From assembly GCA_028869975.1 (NCBI GenBank), contig JAGWQR010000179.1, positions 1 to 6,219 on the forward strand: a stretch of 6,219 bases of DNA. Direction: 5' to 3'. The position numbers and the translations under genes were made by a program. Shown piece after piece: positions 1-5,994 of the stretch. Positions within the stretch are counted from its first letter, which is position 1. Each line of letters starts with the position of its first letter. Origin of the DNA: Alphaproteobacteria bacterium (lineage in GTDB: Bacteria; Pseudomonadota; Alphaproteobacteria; Sphingomonadales; Sphingomonadaceae). Below the pieces are notes generated by a model. It saw only the letters and a list, made by a program, of their open reading frames with translations. It did not search any database and was not told the DNA's origin.

Positions 1-1295
1 ATCTCAAGGCCATGAGAGCCGGTGCTGACTTTCAACGCGCTGATCTTGCCTGCATCATCTATACCTCGGGCACGGGCGGTACGCCACGCGGGGTGATGCT
101 ATCGCATGGTTCAATTTTAAGTAATTGCGAAGGTGCGGCGCAGATCGTGCGGGACGATTTTTCGCCCTCAGAGGATGTTTTTCTCTCTTTTCTGCCCTTA
201 AGCCATGCCTATGAACATACCGGCGGTCAATTCCTTCCCATCCAGCTTGGCGCGCAGATTTATTATGCCGAGAGCCTGGAGAAACTCGCCACCAATATCG
301 AGGAGGTCCGCCCGACAATTATGGTTGTGGTGCCACGCCTGTTCGAGATGCTGCGCGCCCGCATTTTGCGTGCGGTGAATGACCAGGGGCCAATGGCGCA
401 GGCTTTGATGACGAGTGCGCTCGATCTCGGCATACGCAAACAGGAGGGGCGCGCGCATTTCTGGCACAAGCCACGCGACCTGCTGCTCAATGCAACCATC
501 CGGCGCAAGGTGCGCGCGCGCTTTGGCGGGCGGATCAAAGCGCTGATTTCAGGGGGTGCACCGCTCAACCCCGAGGTGGGGTTGTTCTTTGAAAGCCTAG
601 GCCTCACCTTGCTGCAAGGCTATGGGCAATCGGAAGCGGGGCCAATCATAGCGTGCAACCGCCCGCGTGCCGGGATCAAGATGGACACAGTCGGCCCGCC
701 ACTTGCGGGCGCGGAAGTCAAAATCGCCGATGATGGCGAGATACTGGTGCGCGGCGAACTGGTGATGCAGGGCTATTGGCGCCGCCCGGAGGATACCGCT
801 GCCGCAATCGTCGATGGCTGGTTGCACACCGGCGATGTCGGGCATCTGGATGAACGCGGGCGCCTCAAAATTACCGATCGCAAAAAGGATCTGATCGTCA
901 ACGACAAGGGCGAGAATATCTCGCCGCAAAAGGTGGAGGGGATGCTCACGCTCGCGCCTGAAATTCATCAGGCAATGGTGGTGGGCGACAAACATCCCTA
1001 TCTGGTCGGGCTGATCGTGCCTGATCCCGAATGGGCGGCGCACTGGGCGTGCCATGAGGATATCAAGTTTGACATGGATGCGCTGATTGCGCTCCCGCAA
1101 TTCCACAGCGCGGTGATGGCGGCGGTTGATGGCGTCAATCGCGAATTGGCGGTCAACGAGCGAGTGCGGCGGATTGCTCTCGTGGCCGATCCTTTCTCGG
1201 TGACGAACGGGATGCTGACCCCTTCAATCAAAATCCGCCGCCACCAGATCAAGGCCGAATATGGTGACCGGCTGGATGGGCTTTACAGGGCCTGA
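1..1295 (+). CDS. Long-chain acyl-CoA synthetase (AMP-binding), 5'-truncated by the window edge
   Basis: This enzyme activates a fatty acid with ATP to an acyl-adenylate and then forms the acyl-CoA thioester, in the cytoplasm or at the inner membrane. The reading frame is already open at the window edge (first full codon at base 3), so the ATG at 12 is internal and is residue 1 only for the numbering used here. Visible motifs: the ATP-binding loop YTSGTGGTPRGV (17-28), GGAPL (181-185), the adenylate-contacting GYGQSEA (203-209), WLHTGD (270-275), the hinge and C-terminal subdomain start around TDRKKD (288-293), and a terminal LTPSIKIRR with the likely catalytic lysine at 407. The visible 427 residues compare with about 600 in full-length relatives of the FadD15/FAA1-like branch, so roughly the first quarter is missing. 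The loop has Gly and Arg where the textbook motif has Thr and Lys; I recall the same in alphaproteobacterial relatives, so I do not read it as inactivating. Chain-length specificity cannot be read from the sequence. Confidence 0.93.
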   Translation, partial: LKAMRAGADFQRADLACIIYTSGTGGTPRGVMLSHGSILSNCEGAAQIVRDDFSPSEDVFLSFLPLSHAYEHTGGQFLPIQLGAQIYYAESLEKLATNIEEVRPTIMVVVPRLFEMLRARILRAVNDQGPMAQALMTSALDLGIRKQEGRAHFWHKPRDLLLNATIRRKVRARFGGRIKALISGGAPLNPEVGLFFESLGLTLLQGYGQSEAGPIIACNRPRAGIKMDTVGPPLAGAEVKIADDGEILVRGELVMQGYWRRPEDTAAAIVDGWLHTGDVGHLDERGRLKITDRKKDLIVNDKGENISPQKVEGMLTLAPEIHQAMVVGDKHPYLVGLIVPDPEWAAHWACHEDIKFDMDALIALPQFHSAVMAAVDGVNRELAVNERVRRIALVADPFSVTNGMLTPSIKIRRHQIKAEYGDRLDGLYRA

Positions 1296-1309
1296 CTCTA
1301 GACCCCTGT
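1285..1309. terminator. Possible weak bidirectional hairpin between convergent genes
   Basis: A 6-base inverted repeat, ACAGGG (1285-1290) and CCCTGT (1304-1309), encloses both stop codons of the convergent acyl-CoA synthetase and transporter genes. The loop is 13 bases and only a short T run follows on the plus strand. This is a poor intrinsic terminator by stem length and T tract. Its position between two gene ends is the main argument for it. Confidence 0.25.
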
Positions 1310-2179
1310 TTCCACTCCGGTTGATGTCCGCACCACCAGCAAGCAGCCCAAAACAATCAGCACCGTGCCGGCCAATGTCGCCGATGTTATGGGCTCTTGG
1401 AAAAAAATATACCCCAACAGCGCTGCCCAGATGAACGCCGTATATTCACTCATCACCACAATACGCGCTTCAGCCCGGCCATAGGCCCATGCGTTGATAA
1501 TGATCGCCGCAGACCCCAGAAACGCGCCAAGAATAATCATCGGCCAATAAATGTGTGATGGCAGCATCGCCCAGTGCGGCGCAAATAACAGCAACCAGAC
1601 CAGCACGACCAAAGTGTTGAAAAAGCCGATCGCCTGTGGTGATGCGGCCTGTGCCTGCTGGCGTTGCAGCACCAGATTATAAGCATAAAGCACAGCCGCC
1701 ACGAGAATTGCGATAACGCCCCAGAGCGCATCAGGGCCATGTTTTACGCCCAGTCTACCCAGAATAATAACTCCAATGCCAAGTAGTGCCACAACGCTTG
1801 CCACAATTTCACGCGCATGAACCGGCTCGTGCAGCAGCACTGCCGCCAGATAAAGGGTTATCAGCGGCGCGATGAACGAGAGCGCAATCCCCTCCGCCAG
1901 CGGCACCCGCACAATCCCCCAGAACCAGAGGAGCAGCATTGCCACCGCCACTGTGCCGCGCAAGATATGCAGCCTCATCAGGACGCGCGAGGGCCATGGC
2001 TCGCGCCTGACGAAATAGACCCCGGCCATCATCGGCAGCGCCACCACCATACGCCACAGGCTGGCATTATAGGCTCCGAGCGAGATCGAAAGCCCCTTCA
2101 TCACGGCATCCATGCAACAATAGACGCCAATTCCAAACAGCGCGGCGAGGAATGGAGCGATAGGAAACGCGCGTTGCAT
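1298..2179 (-). CDS. EamA/DMT-superfamily membrane transporter
   Basis: This is a 293-residue integral inner-membrane protein of the drug/metabolite transporter superfamily, with two EamA repeats of about five helices each. The first repeat spans roughly residues 8-142 and the second 150-284. The equivalent loop-helix elements at the end of each repeat are visible: LSFIAPLITLYLAAVLLHEP (100-119) and EYTAFIWAALLGYIFFQEP (245-263). The E-P pair ending each element is typical of EamA proteins. Length is normal for the family. The ATG at 2179 is the first start that keeps the complete first helix; no strong ribosome binding site precedes it. It lies 21 bases after the ATP12-like gene on the same strand and is probably the last gene of the crcB-led run. 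Family members export amino acids, nucleosides or other small metabolites, and the substrate cannot be inferred here. Confidence 0.9.
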   Translation of the reverse strand: MQRAFPIAPFLAALFGIGVYCCMDAVMKGLSISLGAYNASLWRMVVALPMMAGVYFVRREPWPSRVLMRLHILRGTVAVAMLLLWFWGIVRVPLAEGIALSFIAPLITLYLAAVLLHEPVHAREIVASVVALLGIGVIILGRLGVKHGPDALWGVIAILVAAVLYAYNLVLQRQQAQAASPQAIGFFNTLVVLVWLLLFAPHWAMLPSHIYWPMIILGAFLGSAAIIINAWAYGRAEARIVVMSEYTAFIWAALLGYIFFQEPITSATLAGTVLIVLGCLLVVRTSTGVETGV

Positions 2180-2200
2180 CCCGATGGCGTTACAGTTTTG

Positions 2201-2704
2201 TCAGGCCGCTGCCAACGCCGCGATAGAATTGGCGGCGGCGACAAATTCGGCCAACCTGGCCGCACGCGCCTGAATGGCGGGTTCGTCTTCGCCCCATTGC
2301 TCCACTTGATAGAGTTCATCAAGATGGGTAGCCGCAAAGGCCGCATCCGCATCAAGCGCACCCTCGGCCACCATCAGTGCACAGATCAGCGAACCCGTGA
2401 TCGTAATGAGGCTGTGCAAAGCTACCAGCTGCTCAGCGCTATACCGGCAAAGCACGGCGCGGAGCCACTCGACCGTGGCGGCCGGCTGTGCGGTGTGGAT
2501 TATGCCGTTGAATACAGAGATGCTGATGTCATAGCGGACGCGCGCCCAGTCCAGTATCGGATCCCAAGCCGCCGCCTGCCGTGCGGCAAGATCAGCGGGT
2601 GTCTCGGCACGGTAGCAGAGCACATCTGTCTCCGCGTAGGGCAGAAGCGTCGCGAGCAGTCCGGGCTTGTCTGCCGACATTACTTTGCGGCGGGTTTTTT
2701 TCAT
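2201..2704 (-). CDS. ATP12-family F1-ATPase assembly chaperone, lacking the N-terminal domain
   Basis: ATP12 proteins bind the alpha subunit of F1 and help assemble the F1 part of ATP synthase. Residues 12-167 look like the C-terminal helical domain: YAETDVLCYRA (23-33), ARQAAAWDPILDWA (41-54), the stretch around GIIHTAQPAAT (67-77), TITGSLI (101-107) and HLDELYQVEQWGED (127-140). Alphaproteobacterial ATP12 proteins are, from memory, about 230-240 residues long with a beta-rich N-terminal domain of about 80 residues. This protein is 167 residues long and has only a basic stub (MKKTRRKVMS) there. No room exists for the missing part, because the start codon overlaps the stop of the upstream pseudouridine synthase gene (ATGA). 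An ATG at codon 9 is an alternative start. The missing part suggests an ancestral deletion, so the protein may be altered or inactive, although the remaining frame is intact. Family assignment is confident; function is less so. Confidence 0.8.
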   Translation of the reverse strand: MKKTRRKVMSADKPGLLATLLPYAETDVLCYRAETPADLAARQAAAWDPILDWARVRYDISISVFNGIIHTAQPAATVEWLRAVLCRYSAEQLVALHSLITITGSLICALMVAEGALDADAAFAATHLDELYQVEQWGEDEPAIQARAARLAEFVAAANSIAALAAA

Positions 2705-3789
2705 GCCCGACCCCGGTTGCGCCGCTCGCCCTTGCGCGCGCGCCGTGCATCGCGCGCCTGATGTGCTGCCTTGCGTGCCTGTCCCGCCCTAGTATCTTTG
2801 GGGCGCATCTCATCGAGCGGGAGATCGCCGCGCGCTTCATCAAAGCCTAACCCGGCAAAGCTCTCAGCGATATGCGGCGGCAATTCCGCCACAACATCCA
2901 CCACGCCGCCATCAAGGTGATCGACGCGGATGCGCCGCGCGTGCAGGTGCATCTTGCGGCTGATGCTGCCAGTCAGGAAGGCATCACGCCCGCCATATTT
3001 GCCATCGCCAACAATCGGGTGACCAATCGCAGCCAAGTGCACGCGCAACTGGTGGGTGCGCCCGGTGAGCGGCTGAAGCTCAAGCCAGGCGCAAGCGTTG
3101 CCGGCCTGCTCGATCATCCGGTAGCGGGTGCGCGCAGGTGCGCCTTCCGCCTCATCGACATACATTTTTTCGCCCCCCGTGCCGGGTTGTTTGGCGAGTG
3201 GCAGGTCAATCAGCCCCTGCTCGAGCTTCGGCACGCCCATCACCAGCGCCCAATAGACTTTGCGCGCGGTGCGGCTGGAAAACGCCTTGGCGAAATGCGC
3301 GGCGGCGCGGGCATTGCGCGCAATAAGCAACGCGCCCGAGGTATCCTTGTCGAGCCGGTGGACGAGTTTGGGCCGCCCTTCGCTCTCGAACCACAGCGCA
3401 TCGAGCAGGCCATCAACATGATCGTGCGTCTTGGTGCCGCCTTGTGTGGCGAGGCCGGGGGGCTTGTTGAGCACCAGCGCCTGCGCGTCCTTGTGGATGA
3501 CGAGTGCTTGCGCGAACGCCGTTTCTTCCGCGCCCAGCACCTTGCGGGGTTTGATGCGGGTCGGGCGCGGTGTATCAACGGGCGCTTCGGGCGGCACGCG
3601 CAGCACCTGCCCTGCCGCCACCCGGTCTCCCGGCACCACGCGCTTGCCATCGAGCCGGAGCTGGCCGGTGCGCGCCCATTTGGCGATCACACCAAAGCCG
3701 GTATCGGGCAAATGGCGCTGGAACCAGCGATCCAGCCTGATATCATCGTCATCAGCCCCGATGGTGAATTGGCGGACGGTTTCGCTCAT
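2701..3789 (-). CDS. rluC: RluA-family 23S rRNA pseudouridine synthase with S4 domain (RluC-like)
   Basis: This enzyme isomerises selected uridines of 23S rRNA to pseudouridine. Domains in the 362-residue protein: an N-terminal S4-type RNA-binding domain (about 17-65, from RLDRWFQRHLP through LRLDGKRV), then the RluA catalytic domain. The signature HRLDKDTSG is at 144-152, with the catalytic aspartate at 147. The conserved GRTHQLRVHLAAIGHPIVGD block is at 243-262. Upstream of the catalytic motif, VLNKPPGLATQGG (106-118) resembles RluC more than RluD, so RluC (E. coli sites 955, 2504 and 2580) is the better guess, but the target sites are not proven. Residues 331-362 form an Arg/Lys/Ala-rich tail beyond the core, plausibly an RNA-binding extension. 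The ATG at 3789 overlaps the crcB stop (ATGA), and the stop overlaps the ATP12-like start in the same way, which implies translational coupling on both sides. Confidence 0.92.
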   Translation of the reverse strand: MSETVRQFTIGADDDDIRLDRWFQRHLPDTGFGVIAKWARTGQLRLDGKRVVPGDRVAAGQVLRVPPEAPVDTPRPTRIKPRKVLGAEETAFAQALVIHKDAQALVLNKPPGLATQGGTKTHDHVDGLLDALWFESEGRPKLVHRLDKDTSGALLIARNARAAAHFAKAFSSRTARKVYWALVMGVPKLEQGLIDLPLAKQPGTGGEKMYVDEAEGAPARTRYRMIEQAGNACAWLELQPLTGRTHQLRVHLAAIGHPIVGDGKYGGRDAFLTGSISRKMHLHARRIRVDHLDGGVVDVVAELPPHIAESFAGLGFDEARGDLPLDEMRPKDTRAGQARKAAHQARDARRARKGERRNRGRA

Positions 3790-4163
3790 CCGATTGCCCG
3801 CATTGTGGCAAGGCCAAGCGCGAGCGCACCCACCGCGCCAATCACCGACAGCGCAACATAGCCCAGTGCCGTACCAAAAGTGCCACGCTCGAACATCAGC
3901 ATTACCTCCAGGCTAAAGCTGGAAAACGTCGTGTATCCGCCCAATACGCCGACGCCGAGGAACAAGCGCCACGTCTCGCCACCATGACCGTACCGCGCGA
4001 GCCAGCCCGCCAAGATTCCCATCAAAAACCCGCCGACAAGGTTGGCGGTCAGCGTGCCATAAGGGAAGCCGGGGCCGATCAGCCGCAGCATGGCGAGGCC
4101 CGTCAAGTGTCGCATCCCTGCCCCCAGCCCGCCGCCGAGCATCACGATAATGAGTGCCTGCAT
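3786..4163 (-). CDS. crcB: CrcB/Fluc fluoride ion channel
   Basis: This small membrane protein exports fluoride from the cytoplasm as a dual-topology dimer and gives fluoride resistance. At 125 residues it has the usual single-domain length with four predicted membrane helices. Signature features are the glycine-rich start GGGLGAGMRHL (10-20), GTLTANLVGGF (36-46) with the conserved pore-region Asn41, and GGYTTFSSF (75-83), which carries Phe80 and Phe83 of the fluoride path. The start at 4163 (MQALIIVMLGGG) gives the standard N terminus. The same frame stays open upstream to about 4835, but that part is antisense to the phosphatase gene and is not CrcB-like. It is the first gene of the minus-strand run and its stop overlaps the rluC-like start by 4 bases. 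I found no recognisable fluoride riboswitch upstream. Confidence 0.95.
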   Translation of the reverse strand: MQALIIVMLGGGLGAGMRHLTGLAMLRLIGPGFPYGTLTANLVGGFLMGILAGWLARYGHGGETWRLFLGVGVLGGYTTFSSFSLEVMLMFERGTFGTALGYVALSVIGAVGALALGLATMRAIG

Positions 4164-4250
4164 GGTTCGCTCAATAGCGCCAGAATGCCGGACTGGATAG
4201 AGGCAAGAAGAGCGCTTGTCTCTTGGCGAGTGCTGTGCCACGTGCGCTTT
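4164..4250. promoter_or_regulatory. Divergent intergenic region between crcB and the HisN-type gene
   Basis: These 87 bases separate two divergent starts, so promoters for both directions should lie here or extend into the flanking genes. I see no convincing -35/-10 pair. A short dyad, AAGAG (4208-4212) and CTCTT (4220-4224) with a 7-base spacer, sits near the middle and could be an operator half-site pair, but it is short enough to be chance. Ribosome binding sites on both sides are weak. Confidence 0.4.
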
Positions 4251-5039
4251 ATGCGCGTCGATGATATCAACCTCGCTCACCGCCTGGCCGATGCCGCAGG
4301 CGCGGCTATCCGTCCCTATTACCGTCAGCCGCATGGGCTGGAAAGCAAGGGCGATTCCACCCCGGTCACACTGGCTGATCGTGCTGCCGAGGCGGCGATG
4401 CGCGCCATTTTGGATGCGGAACGGCCGATGGAAGGGATTATCGGTGAGGAATATGGCGCGGAACGCACCGAGGCCAGCTGCATCTGGGTGCTCGATCCGA
4501 TCGACGGCACCACCAGCTTTGTCGCGGGCCGGCCGATATTCGGCACGCTGATTGCTCTCTGCCAAGATGGCTGGCCGATGCTCGGCATACTCGACCAGCC
4601 GATCAGTGGCGAGCGCTGGGTGGGGGCTGTGGGTCAACCCTCCACGTTCAACGGCGCGCCGATCCGCACCCGGCCCTGCCCCGATCTGGCGCAAGCGATC
4701 CTTGCGACCACCGGCCCGCATTATTTCACCGAACAGGAAGCCGAACGCTATCTCATGCTCGCCAGCCAGTGCGCACGACGACGGCTGATCTATGGTGGCG
4801 ATTGCTATAATTATGGCCTGCTGGCGGCCGGGCATATCGATCTTGTCGCAGAAAGCGGCCTGAAACTCTATGATTATGCTGCACTCGTACCGATTGTTGA
4901 GGGTGCGGGCGGGCGGATGTGCGATTGGGCGGGCGAGCCGCTGACCGCAGAGTCGAAAGGCGATGTGCTTGCGTGCGGTGATCCGGCGCGTGTGGAACAG
5001 GTTATTGAGATATTCCGAAGCGTTGACACGACTAACTGA
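4251..5039 (+). CDS. hisN: HisN-type histidinol-phosphate phosphatase (inositol monophosphatase family)
   Basis: This is a predicted Mg-dependent cytoplasmic phosphatase of the inositol monophosphatase superfamily; the HisN branch removes phosphate from histidinol phosphate in histidine synthesis. It has 262 residues, normal for the family. Metal ligands are visible in order: Glu66-Glu67 in IIGEEYG (63-69), Asp82 and Asp85 in LDPIDGTTSF (81-90), and Asp208 in LYDYAALVPIVEGAGG (206-221). That last motif, with YDYxALxPIVEGAGG rather than the WDxAAG form of SuhB-like enzymes, is why HisN is preferred over SuhB or CysQ. The start at 4251 gives the family-like N terminus MRVDDINLAHRLADAAG. An in-frame ATG at 4185 would add 22 unfamiliar residues, and neither start has a strong Shine-Dalgarno sequence. 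The gene stands apart from other histidine genes in this window, so the substrate rests on motif resemblance alone. Confidence 0.88.
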   Translation: MRVDDINLAHRLADAAGAAIRPYYRQPHGLESKGDSTPVTLADRAAEAAMRAILDAERPMEGIIGEEYGAERTEASCIWVLDPIDGTTSFVAGRPIFGTLIALCQDGWPMLGILDQPISGERWVGAVGQPSTFNGAPIRTRPCPDLAQAILATTGPHYFTEQEAERYLMLASQCARRRLIYGGDCYNYGLLAAGHIDLVAESGLKLYDYAALVPIVEGAGGRMCDWAGEPLTAESKGDVLACGDPARVEQVIEIFRSVDTTN

Positions 5040-5051
5040 ACAGCATCGAAC
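5023..5051 (+). promoter_or_regulatory. Candidate promoter for the small secreted-protein gene
   Basis: A perfect -35 consensus TTGACA (5023-5028) lies inside the last codons of the HisN-type gene. It is followed after 17 bases by TCGAAC (5046-5051), which matches the -10 consensus at three of six positions. It would give a leader of roughly 75-80 bases before the ATG at 5136. The -35 match is striking, but it sits in coding sequence and the -10 is weak, so this is tentative. Confidence 0.3.
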
Positions 5052-5122
5052 CGTCGTTCATCATTGAATCATCTGGCTTAAGGTATGCCTGAGCTGTCAG
5101 ATGAAACGCCGATTCACCTGCG

Positions 5123-5128
5123 AAGGAG
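5123..5128 (+). promoter_or_regulatory. Shine-Dalgarno site that fixes the start at 5136
   Basis: AAGGAG lies 7 bases before the ATG at 5136. This is the strongest ribosome binding site in the window. It selects the start that gives a clean signal peptide over the in-frame ATG at 5085, which would put 17 mostly charged residues in front of it. Confidence 0.85.
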
Positions 5129-5135
5129 AAATGAG

Positions 5136-5216
5136 ATGAAAAACCTGCTTGTAAAGTCGATGATTGCGCTGGGTCTGAGCGCGGCTGTGCTCGCAGCGGC
5201 AAGCCCGGCGCTGGCG
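5136..5216 (+). other. Signal peptide coding segment
   Basis: Codons 1-27 encode a positively charged start, a hydrophobic core of Ala/Leu/Ile/Val and an ALA cleavage site, the standard signal-peptidase I pattern. The following residue, Asp28, would be the mature N terminus. Confidence 0.85.
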
Positions 5217-5531
5217 GATCGTGGTGGCTGGCACGGGCGTGGCGGCGGCGGCTGGCACGGGCGTGGCGGTGGATGGCGCGGTGGCGGCTGGCATGGGCGC
5301 GCCGCTTGGGGAGATCGCTCACGCTGGGCGCATGAATGGCGCGAGCATCGCCGCTGGTATGGCTATGGCCCGCGCGGCTATAACTGGTATTATAACGACC
5401 CCGCTTATTATTATGATTATGGCCCGGGCTACAGCTATTATGGCTATCCCCCTGGCTATGGTTATTCGCCGGGCTATCAGGTGGGCGTCGGCCTGCCGGG
5501 CCTCATTCTCAACTTTGGCGACGACGATTAA
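5136..5531 (+). CDS. Small exported Gly/Trp/His/Tyr-rich repeat protein of unknown function
   Basis: I do not recognise a named family. The 131-residue product has a clear Sec signal peptide: Lys2 and Lys7, a hydrophobic core around residues 8-22, and SPALA ending at residue 27, predicting cleavage before Asp28. The mature protein has three parts. Residues 30-55 are a Gly/Trp/His/Arg repeat with unit GWHGRGGG. Residues 56-72 are charged (RSRWAHEWREHRRW). Residues 73-114 are rich in Tyr, Gly and Pro. The C-terminal tail QVGVGLPGLILNFGDDD (115-131) is the only ordinary hydrophobic stretch. A strong AAGGAG site supports the start and probably good expression. Composition suggests an envelope or extracellular protein; histidines and tryptophans could bind metal or drive assembly, which is speculation. 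The PRGYNWYYND segment (78-87) faintly recalls RcnB-like periplasmic proteins, not enough for a call. No operon partner: the HisN-type gene ends 96 bases upstream and dut converges downstream. Confidence 0.85.
   Translation: MKNLLVKSMIALGLSAAVLAAASPALADRGGWHGRGGGGWHGRGGGWRGGGWHGRAAWGDRSRWAHEWREHRRWYGYGPRGYNWYYNDPAYYYDYGPGYSYYGYPPGYGYSPGYQVGVGLPGLILNFGDDD
5226..5299 (+). repeat. In-frame tandem repeat encoding GWHGR units
   Basis: A 20-base sequence starting GGCTGGCACGGGCG occurs identically at 5226-5245 and 5250-5269, a 24-base period equal to eight codons. A third, shorter copy with one change (CAT for CAC) runs from 5286 to 5299. Between the second and third copies lies a diverged unit encoding GWRGG. 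Near identity at silent positions of the first two units suggests recent duplication by slippage or unequal recombination. Confidence 0.85.
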
Positions 5532-5532
5532 A

Positions 5533-5994
5533 TCAGCGGCCGGTTGAGCCAAAGCCGCCGCTGCCGCGCACCGTCTCGTCGAGAGTTTCAACCTCGGCGA
5601 GCTGCGCGCGCTGCACCGGGGCGGGGACGAGTTGGGCGATCCGCTCGCCACGTTTGACCTCGAACGGCGCATCGCCATGGTTGATGAGGATGATCTTGAG
5701 TTCACCGCGATAATCTGAATCAATCGTACCGGGCGCATTGGGCGCGGAAATACCATGTTTGAGCGCCAGTCCCGAACGCGGGCGCACCTGCACCTCATAG
5801 CCTTCAGGAATGGCGAGCGCGAAGCCTGTACTCACCGCGTGGCGCGCACCGGGCGCAAGGCTTAAATCCTCAGCGGACACCACATCCATCCCCGCTGCGC
5901 CCTGCGTGGCATATTGGGGCAGCGGAAGCCCTTCACCTGCGGGAAGGCGCAAAATTTCAATCAGAATTTCAGGCCAAGGGTAATTAGAGTGCAT
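5533..5994 (-). CDS. dut: Deoxyuridine 5'-triphosphate nucleotidohydrolase (dUTPase)
   Basis: This enzyme hydrolyses dUTP to dUMP and pyrophosphate, keeping uracil out of DNA and supplying dUMP for thymidylate synthesis. It has 153 residues, normal for the homotrimeric family. All five conserved motifs are present in order: GAAGMD (32-37), RPRSGLA (71-77), GTIDSDYRGE (89-98) with catalytic Asp92, RGERIAQ (115-121), and the flexible C-terminal RGSGGFGSTG (143-152) that closes over the nucleotide. The start at 5994 is preceded by AAAGGA on the minus strand (6001-6006) and gives a standard N terminus. Upstream extension of the frame only reads coaBC out of frame. The first 11 bases overlap the end of coaBC, so the two are probably translated together. 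The gene ends one base from the stop of the convergent secreted-protein gene. Confidence 0.97.
   Translation of the reverse strand: MHSNYPWPEILIEILRLPAGEGLPLPQYATQGAAGMDVVSAEDLSLAPGARHAVSTGFALAIPEGYEVQVRPRSGLALKHGISAPNAPGTIDSDYRGELKIILINHGDAPFEVKRGERIAQLVPAPVQRAQLAEVETLDETVRGSGGFGSTGR
5534..5563 (-). terminator. Possible hairpin terminator at the dut end
   Basis: A 7-base GC-rich inverted repeat, CAGCGGC (5534-5540) and GCCGCTG (5557-5563), with a 16-base loop covers the last codons and stop of dut. Read on the minus strand, the distal arm is followed by ATTTAATC, a weak T/A-rich tail. A second overlapping inverted repeat, CTTTGGC (5513-5519) and GCCAAAG (5548-5554), spans the convergent junction. 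Either could end transcription, but both lie partly in coding sequence and neither has a true T run. Confidence 0.3.

Noticed and set aside
12..40. ATG at 12 as a true start of the acyl-CoA synthetase
   Set aside because: The frame is open to the window edge and the protein would begin just before the ATP-binding loop, without the N-terminal part every family member has.
1817..2761. Long plus-strand open frame (314 codons) opposite the transporter and ATP12-like genes
   Set aside because: It is antisense to recognisable genes, has an Arg/His/Gln-rich translation with no domain, and lacks a ribosome binding site. Long antisense frames are expected in GC-rich DNA.
2872..3861. Long plus-strand open frame (329 codons) opposite the pseudouridine synthase
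   Set aside because: It lies antisense to a gene with full catalytic motifs, and its translation resembles no family.
3984..4250. Upstream extension of the HisN frame
   Set aside because: The added residues run antisense through crcB and look unlike the family; the family N terminus begins at 4251.
4164..4835. Upstream extension of the crcB frame to about 4835
   Set aside because: The added 224 residues are antisense to the HisN-type gene and not membrane-like. CrcB proteins start at the MQALI position.
5048..5059. Short hairpin GAAC-CGTC-GTTC after the HisN-type gene
   Set aside because: A 4-base stem with no T run is too weak to call a terminator, and chance is likely.
5085..5135. Earlier ATG for the small secreted protein
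   Set aside because: It would place 17 charged residues before the signal peptide and has no Shine-Dalgarno sequence, while 5136 has a strong one.
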